A stretch of 64,000 nt of DNA from Pseudoprevotella muciniphila (GCF_003265305.2 NZ_CP033459.1:930001-994000); one strand, 5' to 3'; counted from the stretch's first letter, positions 8,331 through 17,616 are shown. Notes: generated by a model from the sequence alone, not told the origin. Program-made: numbers and translations.

Positions 8331-8375
8331 ATTCCCTGAATTTCCGGAATTTCCGGAGAATCCGGATTTTCCGGC
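8331..8375. repeat. TCCGGAATTTCCGG repeat cluster
   Basis: Overlapping AATTTCCGG, GAATCCGG and ATTTTCCGG copies fill the gap between yajC and the ybbR-like gene. This is the same family as at 5158-5201. Confidence 0.65.
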
Positions 8376-8393
8376 AACACACACACTAACACC

Positions 8394-9398
8394 GTGAAGA
8401 AACTCTGGATCAACATAACGAAGATAGCCAGGAACTGCTTTTCCTACATCTGGAACAGGCAGTTCCTCACATTCCTGTCCTTCTTTATGCTGTCGTTCAT
8501 CTTCTGGGTTTTCTTCACGCTGAACGAGACTTACGAGCAGGATTTCTCCATACCGCTGGAACTGAAGAACAAGCCTGACAACGTGAAGATCACGATGGAC
8601 CCGCCGAAGGAAATCGTGGTAACCATCCGCGACAAGGGTTCAAAACTTCTGCAATACGCCTACGGTTCGGGGTTCGCTCCGGTACAGATCAACTTCAAGG
8701 ACTATGCCAACAAGCAGGGTCAGGTGAAGGTATCGGTGAGCGATGTGCGGCGCCAGATAGAGTCGCAACTCAGCCGCAGGTCCACCCTCGTGCGCCTGCG
8801 CCCCGAGACCATAGAATATATGTACAACCTCGGCAACAACAAGGTGGTGCCCATCATCTTCGACGACGTACAGGCAATGCCGGCAAAAGGCTATATCATC
8901 ACGAGCCGCACCGCCAGCACGAACCGCGCACGCATCTACGCGCAGCAGAGCATGCTCGACACCATCACAGCCGTATATGCCCGTACGTCGTTCTTCAACG
9001 ACGTGAAGGGACGGCAGCGGTTCAGCATAGAACTTGCGCCCATACGCGGTGTGAAGATGGAGCCCGACACCGTGTTCTACACCGTTACGTCCGACATCGT
9101 GAACGAAAAGACGGTGCAGGTGAAAGTGCAGGGCGTGAACTTCCCTGCCACAAAGACATTGCGCACCTTCCCCGGCACGGTGGATGTCACGTTCAAGGTG
9201 CCGGCTGCCCAATACAACAGCATCACGGCTGACGACTTCGTGCTCGTGCTCGACTATGAATCGCTGCTCAATGCCAAGTCGAACAAGGTGCGCCTGAACC
9301 TTAAGTCGCTGCCCAAGGGTGTATCGAGCGCCGCAATCCACCCGCAGGACGTGCAGTTCCTCATCGAGCAGTTGCCCGAGAGCAATGACGGCGAGTGA
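8394..9398 (+). CDS. YbbR/CdaR-like membrane-anchored protein
   Basis: The 334-residue protein has an N-terminal transmembrane anchor (about residues 20-42, FLTFLSFFMLSFIFWVFFTL) followed by extracytoplasmic YbbR-type beta repeats (about residues 50-125, 135-215 and 225-330). In Firmicutes such proteins regulate the diadenylate cyclase CdaA; here no cyclase is adjacent, so that role is not supported. The frame opens with GTG at 8394; no ATG lies near the anchor. It overlaps the upstream extension of coaE by a few bases, and the yajC-ybbR-coaE order is conserved in Bacteroidota. Confidence 0.88.
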   Translation: MKKLWINITKIARNCFSYIWNRQFLTFLSFFMLSFIFWVFFTLNETYEQDFSIPLELKNKPDNVKITMDPPKEIVVTIRDKGSKLLQYAYGSGFAPVQINFKDYANKQGQVKVSVSDVRRQIESQLSRRSTLVRLRPETIEYMYNLGNNKVVPIIFDDVQAMPAKGYIITSRTASTNRARIYAQQSMLDTITAVYARTSFFNDVKGRQRFSIELAPIRGVKMEPDTVFYTVTSDIVNEKTVQVKVQGVNFPATKTLRTFPGTVDVTFKVPAAQYNSITADDFVLVLDYESLLNAKSNKVRLNLKSLPKGVSSAAIHPQDVQFLIEQLPESNDGE

Positions 9399-9436
9399 GG
9401 CACGCCCGGAGTTCCTATTCTTTTTACCCCCCTGAC

Positions 9437-10021
9437 ATGAAGACATCATACGGTATCACCGGCGGCATAGCGAGCGGCAAGAGTGCTGTTTGCCGGCTTT
9501 TGCACGCTATGGGGCATCCCGTGTTCTACTGCGACGACGAAGCCAAGCGCATCATCCGCACCGACCCTGACGTGCGGCGCGAACTGACGGCAGTGGTGGG
9601 CGAAGGCGTTTACGATGACGAGGGGCGGCTGGTGAAGTCCGTACTGGCAGCATACATCTGTCGCGGCGGGGATTGTTCGGAGCGTGTGGATGCCATCGTA
9701 CACCCGCGCGTGCGCGAGGCATATAAGGCATGGCACGCCCGCCAGACGGCAGAAACGACGTTCATGGAATGTGCCCTGCTCTTCGAGTCGGGCTTCGACA
9801 GGCTCGTTGACCGCACCGTCCTCGTCCATACCCGCGATGAAGTGCGCCTCGCCCGCCTCATGGCACGCGACGGCATCTCACGCGCCCAGGCTCGCAAATG
9901 GATGGCGCTGCAGATGACAGAAGCAGAAAAACTCGCCCGTGCCGACATCGTCATCAGCAACGACGGCACACCGGAGGCACTGGAGCGCGAAGTGCGCCAA
10001 TGGCTGGAAGCAAGGAGGTAA
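9437..10021 (+). CDS. coaE: Dephospho-CoA kinase
   Basis: This 194-residue kinase performs the last step of coenzyme A synthesis, phosphorylating the 3' hydroxyl of dephospho-CoA. The P-loop is GGIASGKSA (about residues 7-15). The CoaE signature follows: FYCDDEAKRII, then VHPRVREAYKAW, ALLFESGFD and the lid region RLMARDGISRAQARKWMALQM. An in-frame ATG at 9395 overlaps the previous gene and adds 14 unrelated residues, so the start at 9437 next to the P-loop is preferred. Confidence 0.96.
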   Translation: MKTSYGITGGIASGKSAVCRLLHAMGHPVFYCDDEAKRIIRTDPDVRRELTAVVGEGVYDDEGRLVKSVLAAYICRGGDCSERVDAIVHPRVREAYKAWHARQTAETTFMECALLFESGFDRLVDRTVLVHTRDEVRLARLMARDGISRAQARKWMALQMTEAEKLARADIVISNDGTPEALEREVRQWLEARR

Positions 10022-10154
10022 GACACAGGAAAGCATAGGAAGCCCTTAAAAGCCAGAAAATCCTGTAAAGCAACACCTGATTCCAAAAAAAGTTGTACTT
10101 TCGCAAAGTAAAACAGAATTTTCAAAACCTATACAGAAAGAAACGCATAGACAA

Positions 10155-10577
10155 ATGAAAGAAACCATTCTCTCCATTTCCGGTCGCCCGGGGCTGTTCC
10201 GCCTCGTATCGAGCGGCCGCGGCAACCTCATCGTAGAGACTATTGACGACGCTAAGAAACGCCTGCCGGCTGGTGCCCGCGACCGTGTAACATCGCTCAA
10301 CGACGTGTCGATGTACACCGACGATGACGATGCACCACTGATGGACGTGTTCCAGAACATAGCCAACGCCAACGACGGCAAGGCAGTGGACATCAACGTG
10401 AAGACAGCGAGCAGCAAGGAACTGGCAGACTTCATGGCGACAGCCCTGCCCAACTACGACCGCGACCGCGTACATCAGAGCGACATCAAGAAACTCATCC
10501 AGTGGTATAACATCCTGGTCAACAACGGCTACACCGACTTTGCCGAGAGCGAAGCTGAAGAGGAAGAAGAAGCATGA
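10155..10577 (+). CDS. DUF5606 protein
   Basis: The 140-residue protein matches the Bacteroidota family DUF5606, whose function is unknown. It starts KETILSISGRPGLFRLVSSG, has a conserved middle SLNDVSMYTDDDDAPLMDVF, then a helical DRVHQSDIKKLIQWYNILV and an acidic tail of Glu residues. A TACTTTCG element (near match to TAnnTTTG) lies about 58 bp upstream. It is cytoplasmic by the absence of a signal peptide. It follows coaE in the same direction. Confidence 0.85.
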   Translation: MKETILSISGRPGLFRLVSSGRGNLIVETIDDAKKRLPAGARDRVTSLNDVSMYTDDDDAPLMDVFQNIANANDGKAVDINVKTASSKELADFMATALPNYDRDRVHQSDIKKLIQWYNILVNNGYTDFAESEAEEEEEA

Positions 10578-11085
10578 TTATTGAAGTTAACGAAGTTAGC
10601 GAAGTTAACGAAGTTAGCGACGATAGTGTTGAACCGATAATAACAGAAAGAAGATAAAGAATTTCGAAGTTAACGAAGTTAGCGAAGTTAATGAAGTTAA
10701 CGACGATAGTGTTGAACCGATAATAACAGAAAGAAGATAAAGAATTTCGAAGTTAACGAAGTTAGCGAAGTTAACGAAGTTAACGACGATAGTGTTGAAC
10801 CGATAATAACAGAAAGAAGATAAAGAATTTCGAAGTTAACGAAGTTAGCGAAGCGATAACTTCAATAACTTCGTTAACTTCAAAGATAAAGAGGTAACAT
10901 CGTTAACTTCGAGCGAAGCGATAACTTCAATAACTTCGTTAACTTCAAAGATAAAGAGGTAACGTCGTTAACTTCGGGCGAAGCGATAACTTCAATAACT
11001 TCGTTAACTTCAAAGATAAAGAGGTAACGTCGTTAACTTCGAGCGAAGCGATAACTTCGATAACTTCAATAACTTCTCGAAGATA
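10578..11085. repeat. R1 long inverted repeat with tandemly expanded arms
   Basis: The left half has three tandem units of 83 bp, with GACGATAGTGTTGAACCG starting at about 10619, 10702 and 10785. The right half has about three tandem units of 64-67 bp containing GAGGTAACGTCGTTAAC and GAGCGAAGCGATAACTTC. The two halves are complementary in their GAAGTTAACGAAG parts. No gene is present in the 535-bp gap. It is the most expanded R1 element in the window. Confidence 0.9.
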
Positions 11086-11112
11086 CAAAAACTTTCAACT
11101 ATCAACTGCAAA

Positions 11113-12309
11113 ATGGGAAAAGTCATCATCATAGGTGCCGGCGGTGTAGCCACCGTTGCGGCACACAAAGTAGCAAAGAACGCTGATGTGTTCAGCGAAA
11201 TCATGATAGCGAGCCGCACGAAGTCGAAGTGCGACGCCATAGTTAAAGCCATCGGCAATCCTGCCATCAAGACCGCACAGGTTGATGCCGACAATGTGGA
11301 CGAACTCACTGCCCTCTTCGATGCGTTCAAACCCGACCTCGTGATGAACCTCGCCCTGCCCTATCAGGACCTCACCATCATGGAGGCTTGTCTCAAGAGC
11401 GGTGTGAGTTACCTCGACACAGCCAACTATGAACCACGCGATGTGGCACACTTCGAATATAGTTGGCAATGGGCTTTCAAAGAACGCTTCGAACAAGCAG
11501 GACTGACCGCCATTCTGGGTTGCGGCTTCGACCCGGGCGTAACGAGCATCTACACCGCCTACGCCGCGAAGCACCACTTCAAGGAGATACAGTACCTCGA
11601 CATCGTAGATTGCAACGCCGGCAACCACCACAAAGCCTTCGCCACGAACTTCAACCCCGAAATAAACATCCGCGAAATCACGCAGAAGGGGCAGTACTGG
11701 GAAGACGGCAAATGGGTGGAGACCGAACCGCTTGAAATCCACAAAACCCTGACCTACCCCAACGTGGGTCCGCGCGAGAGTTACCTGCTGCACCACGAGG
11801 AGATAGAGAGTCTTGTAAAGAACTATCCCACCATCCGCCGCGCCCGCTTCTGGATGACGTTCGGCGAGGAATACCTCACCCATCTGCGTGTGATTCAGAA
11901 CATCGGTATGGCGGGCATCGAACCCATCAACTATGAAGGCCACCAAATCGTACCACTGCAATTCCTCAAAGCCGTGCTGCCCAATCCGCAGGACCTCGGC
12001 GCCAACTACGACGGCGAGACGAGCATCGGCTGCCGCATACGAGGCATCGGCAAGGATGGCAAGGAACACACCTACTACGTTTACAACAACTGTTCACACC
12101 AAGCCGCCTACGAAGAAACCGGCATGCAGGGTGTGAGTTACACCACGGGGGTGCCTGCCACCATCGGTGCGCGCTTGTTCATGCTCGGACTGTGGAAGCG
12201 CCCGGGCGTATGGAACGTGGAAGAATTCGACCCGGATCCATTCATGGACGAACTCAACAAACAGGGTCTGCCCTGGCACGAACTGCACGACTGCGACCTC
12301 GAACTCTGA
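11113..12309 (+). CDS. Carboxynorspermidine dehydrogenase, saccharopine dehydrogenase family
   Basis: The 398-residue protein has an N-terminal Rossmann fold (KVIIIGAGGVATVAAHK, then MIASRTKSKCDAI) and the saccharopine-dehydrogenase C-terminal domain. The pattern GCGFDPGVTSIYTAYAAKH, with IVDCNAGNHH and NVGPRESYLLHHEE, fits the carboxynorspermidine synthase branch, which condenses aspartate semialdehyde with diaminopropane or putrescine, rather than the lysine enzymes. Carboxyspermidine is the usual spermidine route in gut Bacteroidota. No decarboxylase (nspC) is adjacent. A terminator follows directly. Confidence 0.87.
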   Translation: MGKVIIIGAGGVATVAAHKVAKNADVFSEIMIASRTKSKCDAIVKAIGNPAIKTAQVDADNVDELTALFDAFKPDLVMNLALPYQDLTIMEACLKSGVSYLDTANYEPRDVAHFEYSWQWAFKERFEQAGLTAILGCGFDPGVTSIYTAYAAKHHFKEIQYLDIVDCNAGNHHKAFATNFNPEINIREITQKGQYWEDGKWVETEPLEIHKTLTYPNVGPRESYLLHHEEIESLVKNYPTIRRARFWMTFGEEYLTHLRVIQNIGMAGIEPINYEGHQIVPLQFLKAVLPNPQDLGANYDGETSIGCRIRGIGKDGKEHTYYVYNNCSHQAAYEETGMQGVSYTTGVPATIGARLFMLGLWKRPGVWNVEEFDPDPFMDELNKQGLPWHELHDCDLEL

Positions 12310-12340
12310 TGTCCGGAACAGAACAGTTTTATCAAGACAA

Positions 12341-12374
12341 AGCGGGAATTTCTTCAGGAGATTCCTGCTTTTTT
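12341..12374 (+). terminator. Rho-independent terminator
   Basis: A 9-bp stem (AGCGGGAAT at 12341-12349 with ATTCCTGCT at 12361-12369, one G-T pair) is followed by TTTTTT. It lies 32 bp after the carboxynorspermidine dehydrogenase stop. Confidence 0.8.
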
Positions 12375-12473
12375 CTGTTATTCAGAGAACACAGAGGTTT
12401 TAGAACGCGTTCTAAAACAAACCCCTTCAAAAAAATCCTGCGCGAGGAAAGGGCATATATCCGCAGAAATTAC

Positions 12474-12481
12474 TATTTTTG
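12474..12481 (+). promoter_or_regulatory. Promoter of the GSCFA gene, -7 box
   Basis: TATTTTTG matches TAnnTTTG and lies 36 bp before the chosen ATG at 12518, which supports that start. Confidence 0.55.
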
Positions 12482-12517
12482 CTATTTGATACAAACCATA
12501 AAAGACCATCTCCGCCG

Positions 12518-13453
12518 ATGAAATTCCGCACGACAACAGAATTGCCTTCCGAAAGGCTGGTGTTGCAGCCCCAGTCGCGTTTGTTGCTACTGGGATCCTG
12601 CTTTGCCGAGCACATCGGGCAGAAAATGCTCGACGGACACATGCGCGCCGTGGTGAATCCTATGGGTGTGCTTTACAATCCCGAGAGCATACGGCGCTGC
12701 ATAGAAGTGCTGACGAATGGCACATACGATGAGCGTTATCTGTTTGAAGACGCGTTCGGCATGTGGCACTCGTGGCTGCACAGCGGCAAGTTCGATGCGG
12801 TTTCACGCGAAGAAGCCCTGACAGGCATCAAGGCTTCGCTCGACGAGGGGCATAAAAGGCTTCAGGAGGCTGACGTGCTCTTCGTTACGTTCGGCACCAA
12901 TCACGTCTATCGGCACAAGGCGTCAGACATGGTAGTAGCGAACTGCCACCGCGAGCCGTCTGCCACTTTCGCTGAGGAAGTGCTGAGTGTGGAAGAAATC
13001 GTGTCTTCGTGGCAGGCGTTGCTCAGCCGTTTGCCCGAGCGCATGAAGGTGGTTTTCACGGTCAGTCCGTACCGCTATGCGAAATATGGCATGCACGGCA
13101 ACCGGCTGAGCAAAGCCACGCTGCTGCTTGCAGTGGATGCGCTGTGCCGTGCCGACGATCGCTGCCTGTACTTCCCTGCCTACGAGATCGTGCTCGATGA
13201 GTTGCGCGACTATCGCTTCTATGCGCCCGACATGCTCCACGTGAGCGAACAGGCTGTGGAATATGTGTGGGAGCGCTTCAGGGCGTGGGCTTTTACGGAA
13301 GAAATGACTACCTTTGCGCAGGAATGGGCAGAGATTTCCAAGGCACTCGCCCATCGCCCGCTTCACCCCGACAGTGAGGCGTTCCGACGGTTCGAGGCTG
13401 CCACAGAGGAGCGCCTGCGCCAGTTTGAGGCGAAATTTGGCAGAAAAAAATAA
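12518..13453 (+). CDS. GSCFA family protein
   Basis: The 311-residue protein carries the family-naming motif GSCFAEHIGQKM at about residues 25-36, followed by NPMGVLYNPESI and FVTFGTNHVYRHK. GSCFA proteins are SGNH-hydrolase-like, with the motif serine as presumed nucleophile; an esterase or acyl-transfer role is likely but the substrate is unknown. A C-terminal DMLHVSEQAVEYVWERF supplies the expected Asp and His. There is no signal peptide. The start at 12518 follows the promoter; a longer frame from 12479 overlaps it. Confidence 0.87.
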   Translation: MKFRTTTELPSERLVLQPQSRLLLLGSCFAEHIGQKMLDGHMRAVVNPMGVLYNPESIRRCIEVLTNGTYDERYLFEDAFGMWHSWLHSGKFDAVSREEALTGIKASLDEGHKRLQEADVLFVTFGTNHVYRHKASDMVVANCHREPSATFAEEVLSVEEIVSSWQALLSRLPERMKVVFTVSPYRYAKYGMHGNRLSKATLLLAVDALCRADDRCLYFPAYEIVLDELRDYRFYAPDMLHVSEQAVEYVWERFRAWAFTEEMTTFAQEWAEISKALAHRPLHPDSEAFRRFEAATEERLRQFEAKFGRKK

Positions 13454-13454
13454 A

Positions 13455-13695
13455 AAAAGAGAACCCCGAAGGGGTGGCATAAGCATAGGCAGGGGTGCAA
13501 ACCCCTGTATATAGCGGATAGATAAAACAGAACCCCGATAGGGGTGGCATAAGCATAGGCAGGGGTGCAAACCCCTGTATATAGCGAAAAGATAAACAGA
13601 ACCCCGATAGGGGTGGCATAAGCATAGGCAGGGGTGCAAACCCCTGTATATAGCGGATAGATAAAACAGAACCCCGATAGGGGTGGCATAGATAA
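13455..13695 (+). repeat. R3b REP-like array, 69-70 bp units
   Basis: Three full units and one partial begin GAACCCCGATAGGGGTGGC at about 13461, 13530, 13599 and 13669. Each unit has two palindromes: CCCCGATAGGGG, and GGGGTGCAAACCCCT next to GCATAGGCA. It lies 5' of the second transposase. The inverted family members lie 3' of it (14172-14366). Confidence 0.9.
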
Positions 13696-13713
13696 AAACG
13701 AAACAACACAATC

Positions 13714-14169
13714 ATGGCGAATACATATACAAAATTGTACGTCCACTGCATGTTCCACGTTAAAACAACAAGCATTGCTATAAGAAAACAAGACATCAGC
13801 AACCTATTTGCCTATATTGCCACATCAGCACGCAACATTGGCAGTACGTTTGTAGAGGTGGGAGGAATGCAAGACCATATTCACATTTTGGCAACTTTAC
13901 CAAAGACAACAACTCTTTCTGACTTCATTAGGACATTGAAAGCGGGGAGTAGTGGTTGGTTAAAGAAAATTGCTCCTATCTATAAGGATTTCAGTTGGCA
14001 AAGTGGCTATGGTGCGTTTTCGGTTAGTCCTTCGCTCAAAGAAAAGACGATTAATTATATAAAGTTCCAAGAGAAACATCATTCAAAACGCTCGTTTCAA
14101 GAAGAATACAAATTGTTTTTGCATGGATATGGTATTGAATATGACGAAACTCATGCGTTTTGCGACTAA
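13714..14169 (+). CDS. REP-associated tyrosine transposase (IS200/Y1 HUH family)
   Basis: At 151 residues it has the same length as the protein at 2968-3423 and the same key residues: H55/H57 in QDHIHIL and Y115 in NYIKFQEKHH. Both begin MANTY and end with AFCD. The ATG lies 18 bp after the last repeat unit, and the repeats 3' of the gene begin within a few bases of its stop codon, in opposite orientation. The gene, its arrays and the hairpin core GCATAGGCAGGGGTGCAA therefore look like one unit. The frame is intact. Confidence 0.9.
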   Translation: MANTYTKLYVHCMFHVKTTSIAIRKQDISNLFAYIATSARNIGSTFVEVGGMQDHIHILATLPKTTTLSDFIRTLKAGSSGWLKKIAPIYKDFSWQSGYGAFSVSPSLKEKTINYIKFQEKHHSKRSFQEEYKLFLHGYGIEYDETHAFCD

Positions 14170-14171
14170 TT

Positions 14172-14366
14172 GCTATGTCACCCCTACGGGGTTCAACATT
14201 AACTGGTCAGATAACAGGGGTTGCACCCCTGCCTATGCTATAACACCCCTTACGGGGTTCAACATTAACCGGTCAGATAACAGGGGTTGCACCCCTGCCT
14301 ATGCTATGACACCCCTTACGGGGTTCAACATTAACCGATCAGATAACAGGGATTGCAAACCCCTGT
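14172..14366 (-). repeat. R3b REP-like array, about 66 bp units, inverted
   Basis: Three units (ACACCCCTTACGGGGTTC, then AACATTAACCGGTCAGATAA and CAGGGGTTGCACCCCTGCC) repeat with a period near 66 bp. In reverse complement they carry the same core as the 5' array but a different spacer (CGGTTAATGTT instead of TATATAGCGGATAG). The array ends 47 bp before the murF-alr start, so it lies in that gene's promoter region. Confidence 0.88.
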
Positions 14367-14412
14367 GTATGGAACAAGCACATAGACATTTGCTAAAAAG
14401 ATATATATCATC

Positions 14413-16884
14413 ATGCACTATTCGCTATCAAAAATTGCTTCCCTCATCGGGGCGCGTCGCTATGGTAAGGACGATGCCATCATAGATTGGCTCCTGACCG
14501 ATAGCCGTTCGCTGGCATTTCCCGAGACCACACTTTTCTTTGCGCTCCGCACGCAGCACAACGACGGTCAGCGCTACATACCCGACCTCTACCGGCGCGG
14601 TGTGCGCAGTTTCGTGGTGGGCTCGCTGCCCGAGGACCACGAAAAGTTTTTCCCGGGTGCAAACTTCCTCCTTGTGGTGAGTCCGCTAAAGGCATTGCAG
14701 CGTCTTGCCGAGCGCCATCGCGAAGAGTTCAACCTGCCCGTGATAGGCATTACCGGCTCGAACGGCAAGACGGTGGTGAAGGAATGGCTCTACCAGATTC
14801 TCCTGCCCGACATGAGCGTAACACGTTCGCCGCGCTCCTACAATTCTCAGGTGGGAGTGCCGCTCTCCGTGTGTCTCCTGAACGAAGGCAGCGAGATAGG
14901 CATCTTCGAAGCCGGCATTTCGCAGCCCGGCGAAATGCAGGCGCTTGCCGGCATGATACAGCCCACGATAGGCATCATGACGCACCTGGGCGAAGCGCAT
15001 CAGGAGAATTTCTCCACACCCGAAGAGAAGTGCATCGAGAAACTGGCGCTCTTCAAGGACTGCCAACTCATCATCTTCAACGGCGACGACAAGACCATCA
15101 CCGACTGCATGAGCATGGCGCTCATCAGGGGCAACCAACTCGCCTGGTCGCGCAAGGACGAAGACTGCACGCTCTTCATCCGCGCCGTGGAAAAATACAA
15201 GGACAACACGGTGGTGAAGTATTCCTACTTCCGCGAAGACGGGCAGTACACCCTGCCCTTCATCGACGACGCTTCGATAGAAAACTCCATCCACTGCCTC
15301 GCCGCCTGTCTCTACCTTCAACTGCCGAAGGAAGTCATCGGCGAGCGCATGGCACACCTTGAACCTGTGGCAATGCGCCTGGAAGTGAAGGAAGGTGCGC
15401 GCGACTGCATCATCATCAACGACAGTTACAACAACGACATCACGTCGCTCGACATCGCGCTCGACTTCATGAACCGCCGCCCCAACCCGAGCAACCGCTG
15501 CCACACACTCATCCTGAGCGACATCATGCAGAGCGGCATGAGCAGCGAAGAACTCTACGGCAGGGTGGCAGCCATGGTGAACCACCGCAACGTGCAGAAA
15601 CTCATCGGCATAGGTCCCGACATATCAGCACAGGGGCACCTCTTCCACACCGACAAGCACTTCTTCCCAGACACCGAAGCCCTCCTCGCCAGCGGTATGC
15701 TGCAAGGGCTGCACGACGAGGTCATCCTCATCAAGGGCTCGCGAAAATACAACTTTGAACAGATCAGCGACCTCCTCTCGCTCAAGGTGCACGAAACGAT
15801 ACTCGAAGTGAACCTCGAAGCCCTCGTGGAGAACCTGAACTTCTACCGCTCTTTCATGAAGCCCGAGACGAAGATGGTCTGCATGGTTAAGGCGTCGGCG
15901 TATGGTGCAGGGAGCATAGAGATAGCCAAGACGCTTCAGGACCGCGGCGTGAACTACCTCGCCGTGGCTGTGGCAGACGAAGGCGCCGACCTGCGCAAGG
16001 CGGGCATCACGCGCAACGTCATCATCATGAACCCCGAGATGTCGTCGTTCAACACACTGTTTGAGCATCGCCTCGAACCAGAAATCTACAACTTCACCCT
16101 CCTCGAAGCACTCATCCATGCTGCAAAGAAAGAGGGTATCACCAACTTCCCCGTACACATCAAACTCGACACCGGCATGAGCCGTCTGGGCTTCAATCCC
16201 AAGACCGACATGGAGCGGCTCATCGACCGCCTGAAGCGTCAGAAGGCACTCATTCCCGTCTCGGTGTTCTCCCACTTTGTGGGCAGCGACAGCCCCGACT
16301 TCGACGCTTTCTCTGCAGAGCAGTTCGCCCTGTTCGACGAGGCATCGCGGAGGCTTCAGGACGCCTTCCCGCACAGCATACTGCGCCACATCTGCAACAG
16401 TGCCGGCATACAGCGCTTCCCCGAACGCCACCTCGACATGGTGCGCCTCGGGCTCGGGCTCTACGGCGTGAACCCCATCAACAACCAGATCATCCACAAC
16501 GTGAGCACGCTGAAAACCACCATTCTTCAGGTGCGCGACGTGGCAGCCACCACCACGGTGGGCTACAGCCGCAAGGGGCGCCTGAAACGTGCCTCGCGCA
16601 TCGCCGTGCTGCCCATAGGCTATGCCGACGGCCTGAACCGCCACTTGGGCAACGGCAACTGCTACTGCCTCGTGAACGGCCAGAAGGCATACTATGTGGG
16701 TAACATCTGCATGGACATCTGCATGATCGACGTAACCGACGTACCCTGCAAGGAAGGCGACACGGTGGAAATCTTCGGCGACCACCTGCCCGTAACCGTG
16801 CTGAGCGACACGCTCGGCACCATTCCCTATGAAGTGCTGACTTCGGTGAGTTCACGCGTAAAGAAAGTCTATTTCCAAGGATGA
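14413..16884 (+). CDS. murF-alr: Fused UDP-MurNAc-tripeptide D-Ala-D-Ala ligase and alanine racemase
   Basis: The 823-residue protein joins two steps of peptidoglycan precursor synthesis, as is typical in Bacteroidota. Residues 1-455 are MurF, with the ATP loop GSNGKT at 115-120, GIFEAGISQPGEMQ and NDSYNND. Residues about 465-823 are a PLP alanine racemase: the PLP lysine is K493 (MVKASAYGAGS), the second catalytic tyrosine is near Y718 (TVGYSRKGRL), and GYADGLNRHLGN and NICMDICMIDVTD are conserved. The racemase makes D-Ala, and MurF adds the D-Ala-D-Ala dipeptide. The last four bases overlap the next start codon (ATGA). Confidence 0.97.
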   Translation: MHYSLSKIASLIGARRYGKDDAIIDWLLTDSRSLAFPETTLFFALRTQHNDGQRYIPDLYRRGVRSFVVGSLPEDHEKFFPGANFLLVVSPLKALQRLAERHREEFNLPVIGITGSNGKTVVKEWLYQILLPDMSVTRSPRSYNSQVGVPLSVCLLNEGSEIGIFEAGISQPGEMQALAGMIQPTIGIMTHLGEAHQENFSTPEEKCIEKLALFKDCQLIIFNGDDKTITDCMSMALIRGNQLAWSRKDEDCTLFIRAVEKYKDNTVVKYSYFREDGQYTLPFIDDASIENSIHCLAACLYLQLPKEVIGERMAHLEPVAMRLEVKEGARDCIIINDSYNNDITSLDIALDFMNRRPNPSNRCHTLILSDIMQSGMSSEELYGRVAAMVNHRNVQKLIGIGPDISAQGHLFHTDKHFFPDTEALLASGMLQGLHDEVILIKGSRKYNFEQISDLLSLKVHETILEVNLEALVENLNFYRSFMKPETKMVCMVKASAYGAGSIEIAKTLQDRGVNYLAVAVADEGADLRKAGITRNVIIMNPEMSSFNTLFEHRLEPEIYNFTLLEALIHAAKKEGITNFPVHIKLDTGMSRLGFNPKTDMERLIDRLKRQKALIPVSVFSHFVGSDSPDFDAFSAEQFALFDEASRRLQDAFPHSILRHICNSAGIQRFPERHLDMVRLGLGLYGVNPINNQIIHNVSTLKTTILQVRDVAATTTVGYSRKGRLKRASRIAVLPIGYADGLNRHLGNGNCYCLVNGQKAYYVGNICMDICMIDVTDVPCKEGDTVEIFGDHLPVTVLSDTLGTIPYEVLTSVSSRVKKVYFQG

Positions 16885-17612
16885 GAAACGCTGCTCTCGC
16901 ACTGACAGTCTGCCTTTTGCTGCCTGCTGCCCATCTCTTTGCACAGCAGGACAGCACACGCGCTGCCGCCCCCTCTGCCGAGCATTTCAGCGCGAAGCAA
17001 GCGGTGGTACCGGCGCTGCTCATAACCGCCGGTATGGCAGGCATCAATGGCGAGTGGATGCCGGAAATCAACGAATGGGGCAGCCACTGGGCTTTCAGCG
17101 CCGACGACTATCTGCGCTTCGTGCCGGCGGCAGGCTTCTTAGGACTGGAATATCTCGGTGCGAAGGCTAAGCATCCGCTGCGCGAGCGGTTGGCTGCAGG
17201 CGTTACGGCATTCGCCGTGATGAGTGTTGCCACCTACGGCCTGAAGGGCATCGTTTCGGAACAACGTCCCGACGGCGAGAACCACAGCTCCTTCCCTTCC
17301 GGGCACACGTCATTTGCCTTTCTCGGTGCAGAACTCGTGCGTTCGGAATACGGCGGAGCATACGGCTGGGCGGCATACGGCATAGCCACAGGCACTGCCC
17401 TGCTCCGCATGGCTAACAACAAACACTGGGTGAACGACGTGCTTGCCAGTGCCGGCATAGGCATCCTGAGCGCAAAGGTGGGTATGTGGCTGCTGCCGTG
17501 GGAGCGCCGGCTTTTGGGCTGGAACAAGAACAAGCAAGGCAACGTGGCTGTCGTGCCGTTCTATGAGCCTACGACGAAAGGCTTCGGCGGCGCACTCGCC
17601 ATCACGCTATAA
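16881..17612 (+). CDS. PAP2-family membrane phosphatase
   Basis: The 243-residue protein has a signal peptide or first membrane segment (residues 1-21, ending FA-Q) and the three PAP2 motifs: K122 to RP (KGIVSEQRP), PSGH at 139-142, and R176, H182, D186 (RMANNKHWVND). These form the vanadium-haloperoxidase-like active site. Candidate substrates are undecaprenyl pyrophosphate or lipid A phosphates. Its ATGA overlap with murF-alr indicates translational coupling and favours a cell-envelope role such as carrier-lipid recycling, which is inference. Confidence 0.9.
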   Translation: MRNAALALTVCLLLPAAHLFAQQDSTRAAAPSAEHFSAKQAVVPALLITAGMAGINGEWMPEINEWGSHWAFSADDYLRFVPAAGFLGLEYLGAKAKHPLRERLAAGVTAFAVMSVATYGLKGIVSEQRPDGENHSSFPSGHTSFAFLGAELVRSEYGGAYGWAAYGIATGTALLRMANNKHWVNDVLASAGIGILSAKVGMWLLPWERRLLGWNKNKQGNVAVVPFYEPTTKGFGGALAITL

Positions 17613-17616
17613 AGGG

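Noticed and set aside
13308-13802. Minus-strand open frames of 140-260 residues across the R3b array
   Set aside because: They translate the repeats and overlap the GSCFA and transposase genes antisense; composition is Leu/Pro/Tyr-rich repeat artefact.
2968-14169. The two small HUH genes as ordinary IS200/IS605 insertion sequences
   Set aside because: They lack IS-like left and right ends and tnpB, and each is flanked by its own inverted repeat arrays, which fits the REP-associated type better.
15625-16785. 386-residue minus-strand open frame inside murF-alr
   Set aside because: It is antisense to a well-conserved gene and has the His/Val/Glu-rich composition typical of such shadows; the same holds for other long antisense frames in GC-rich genes.
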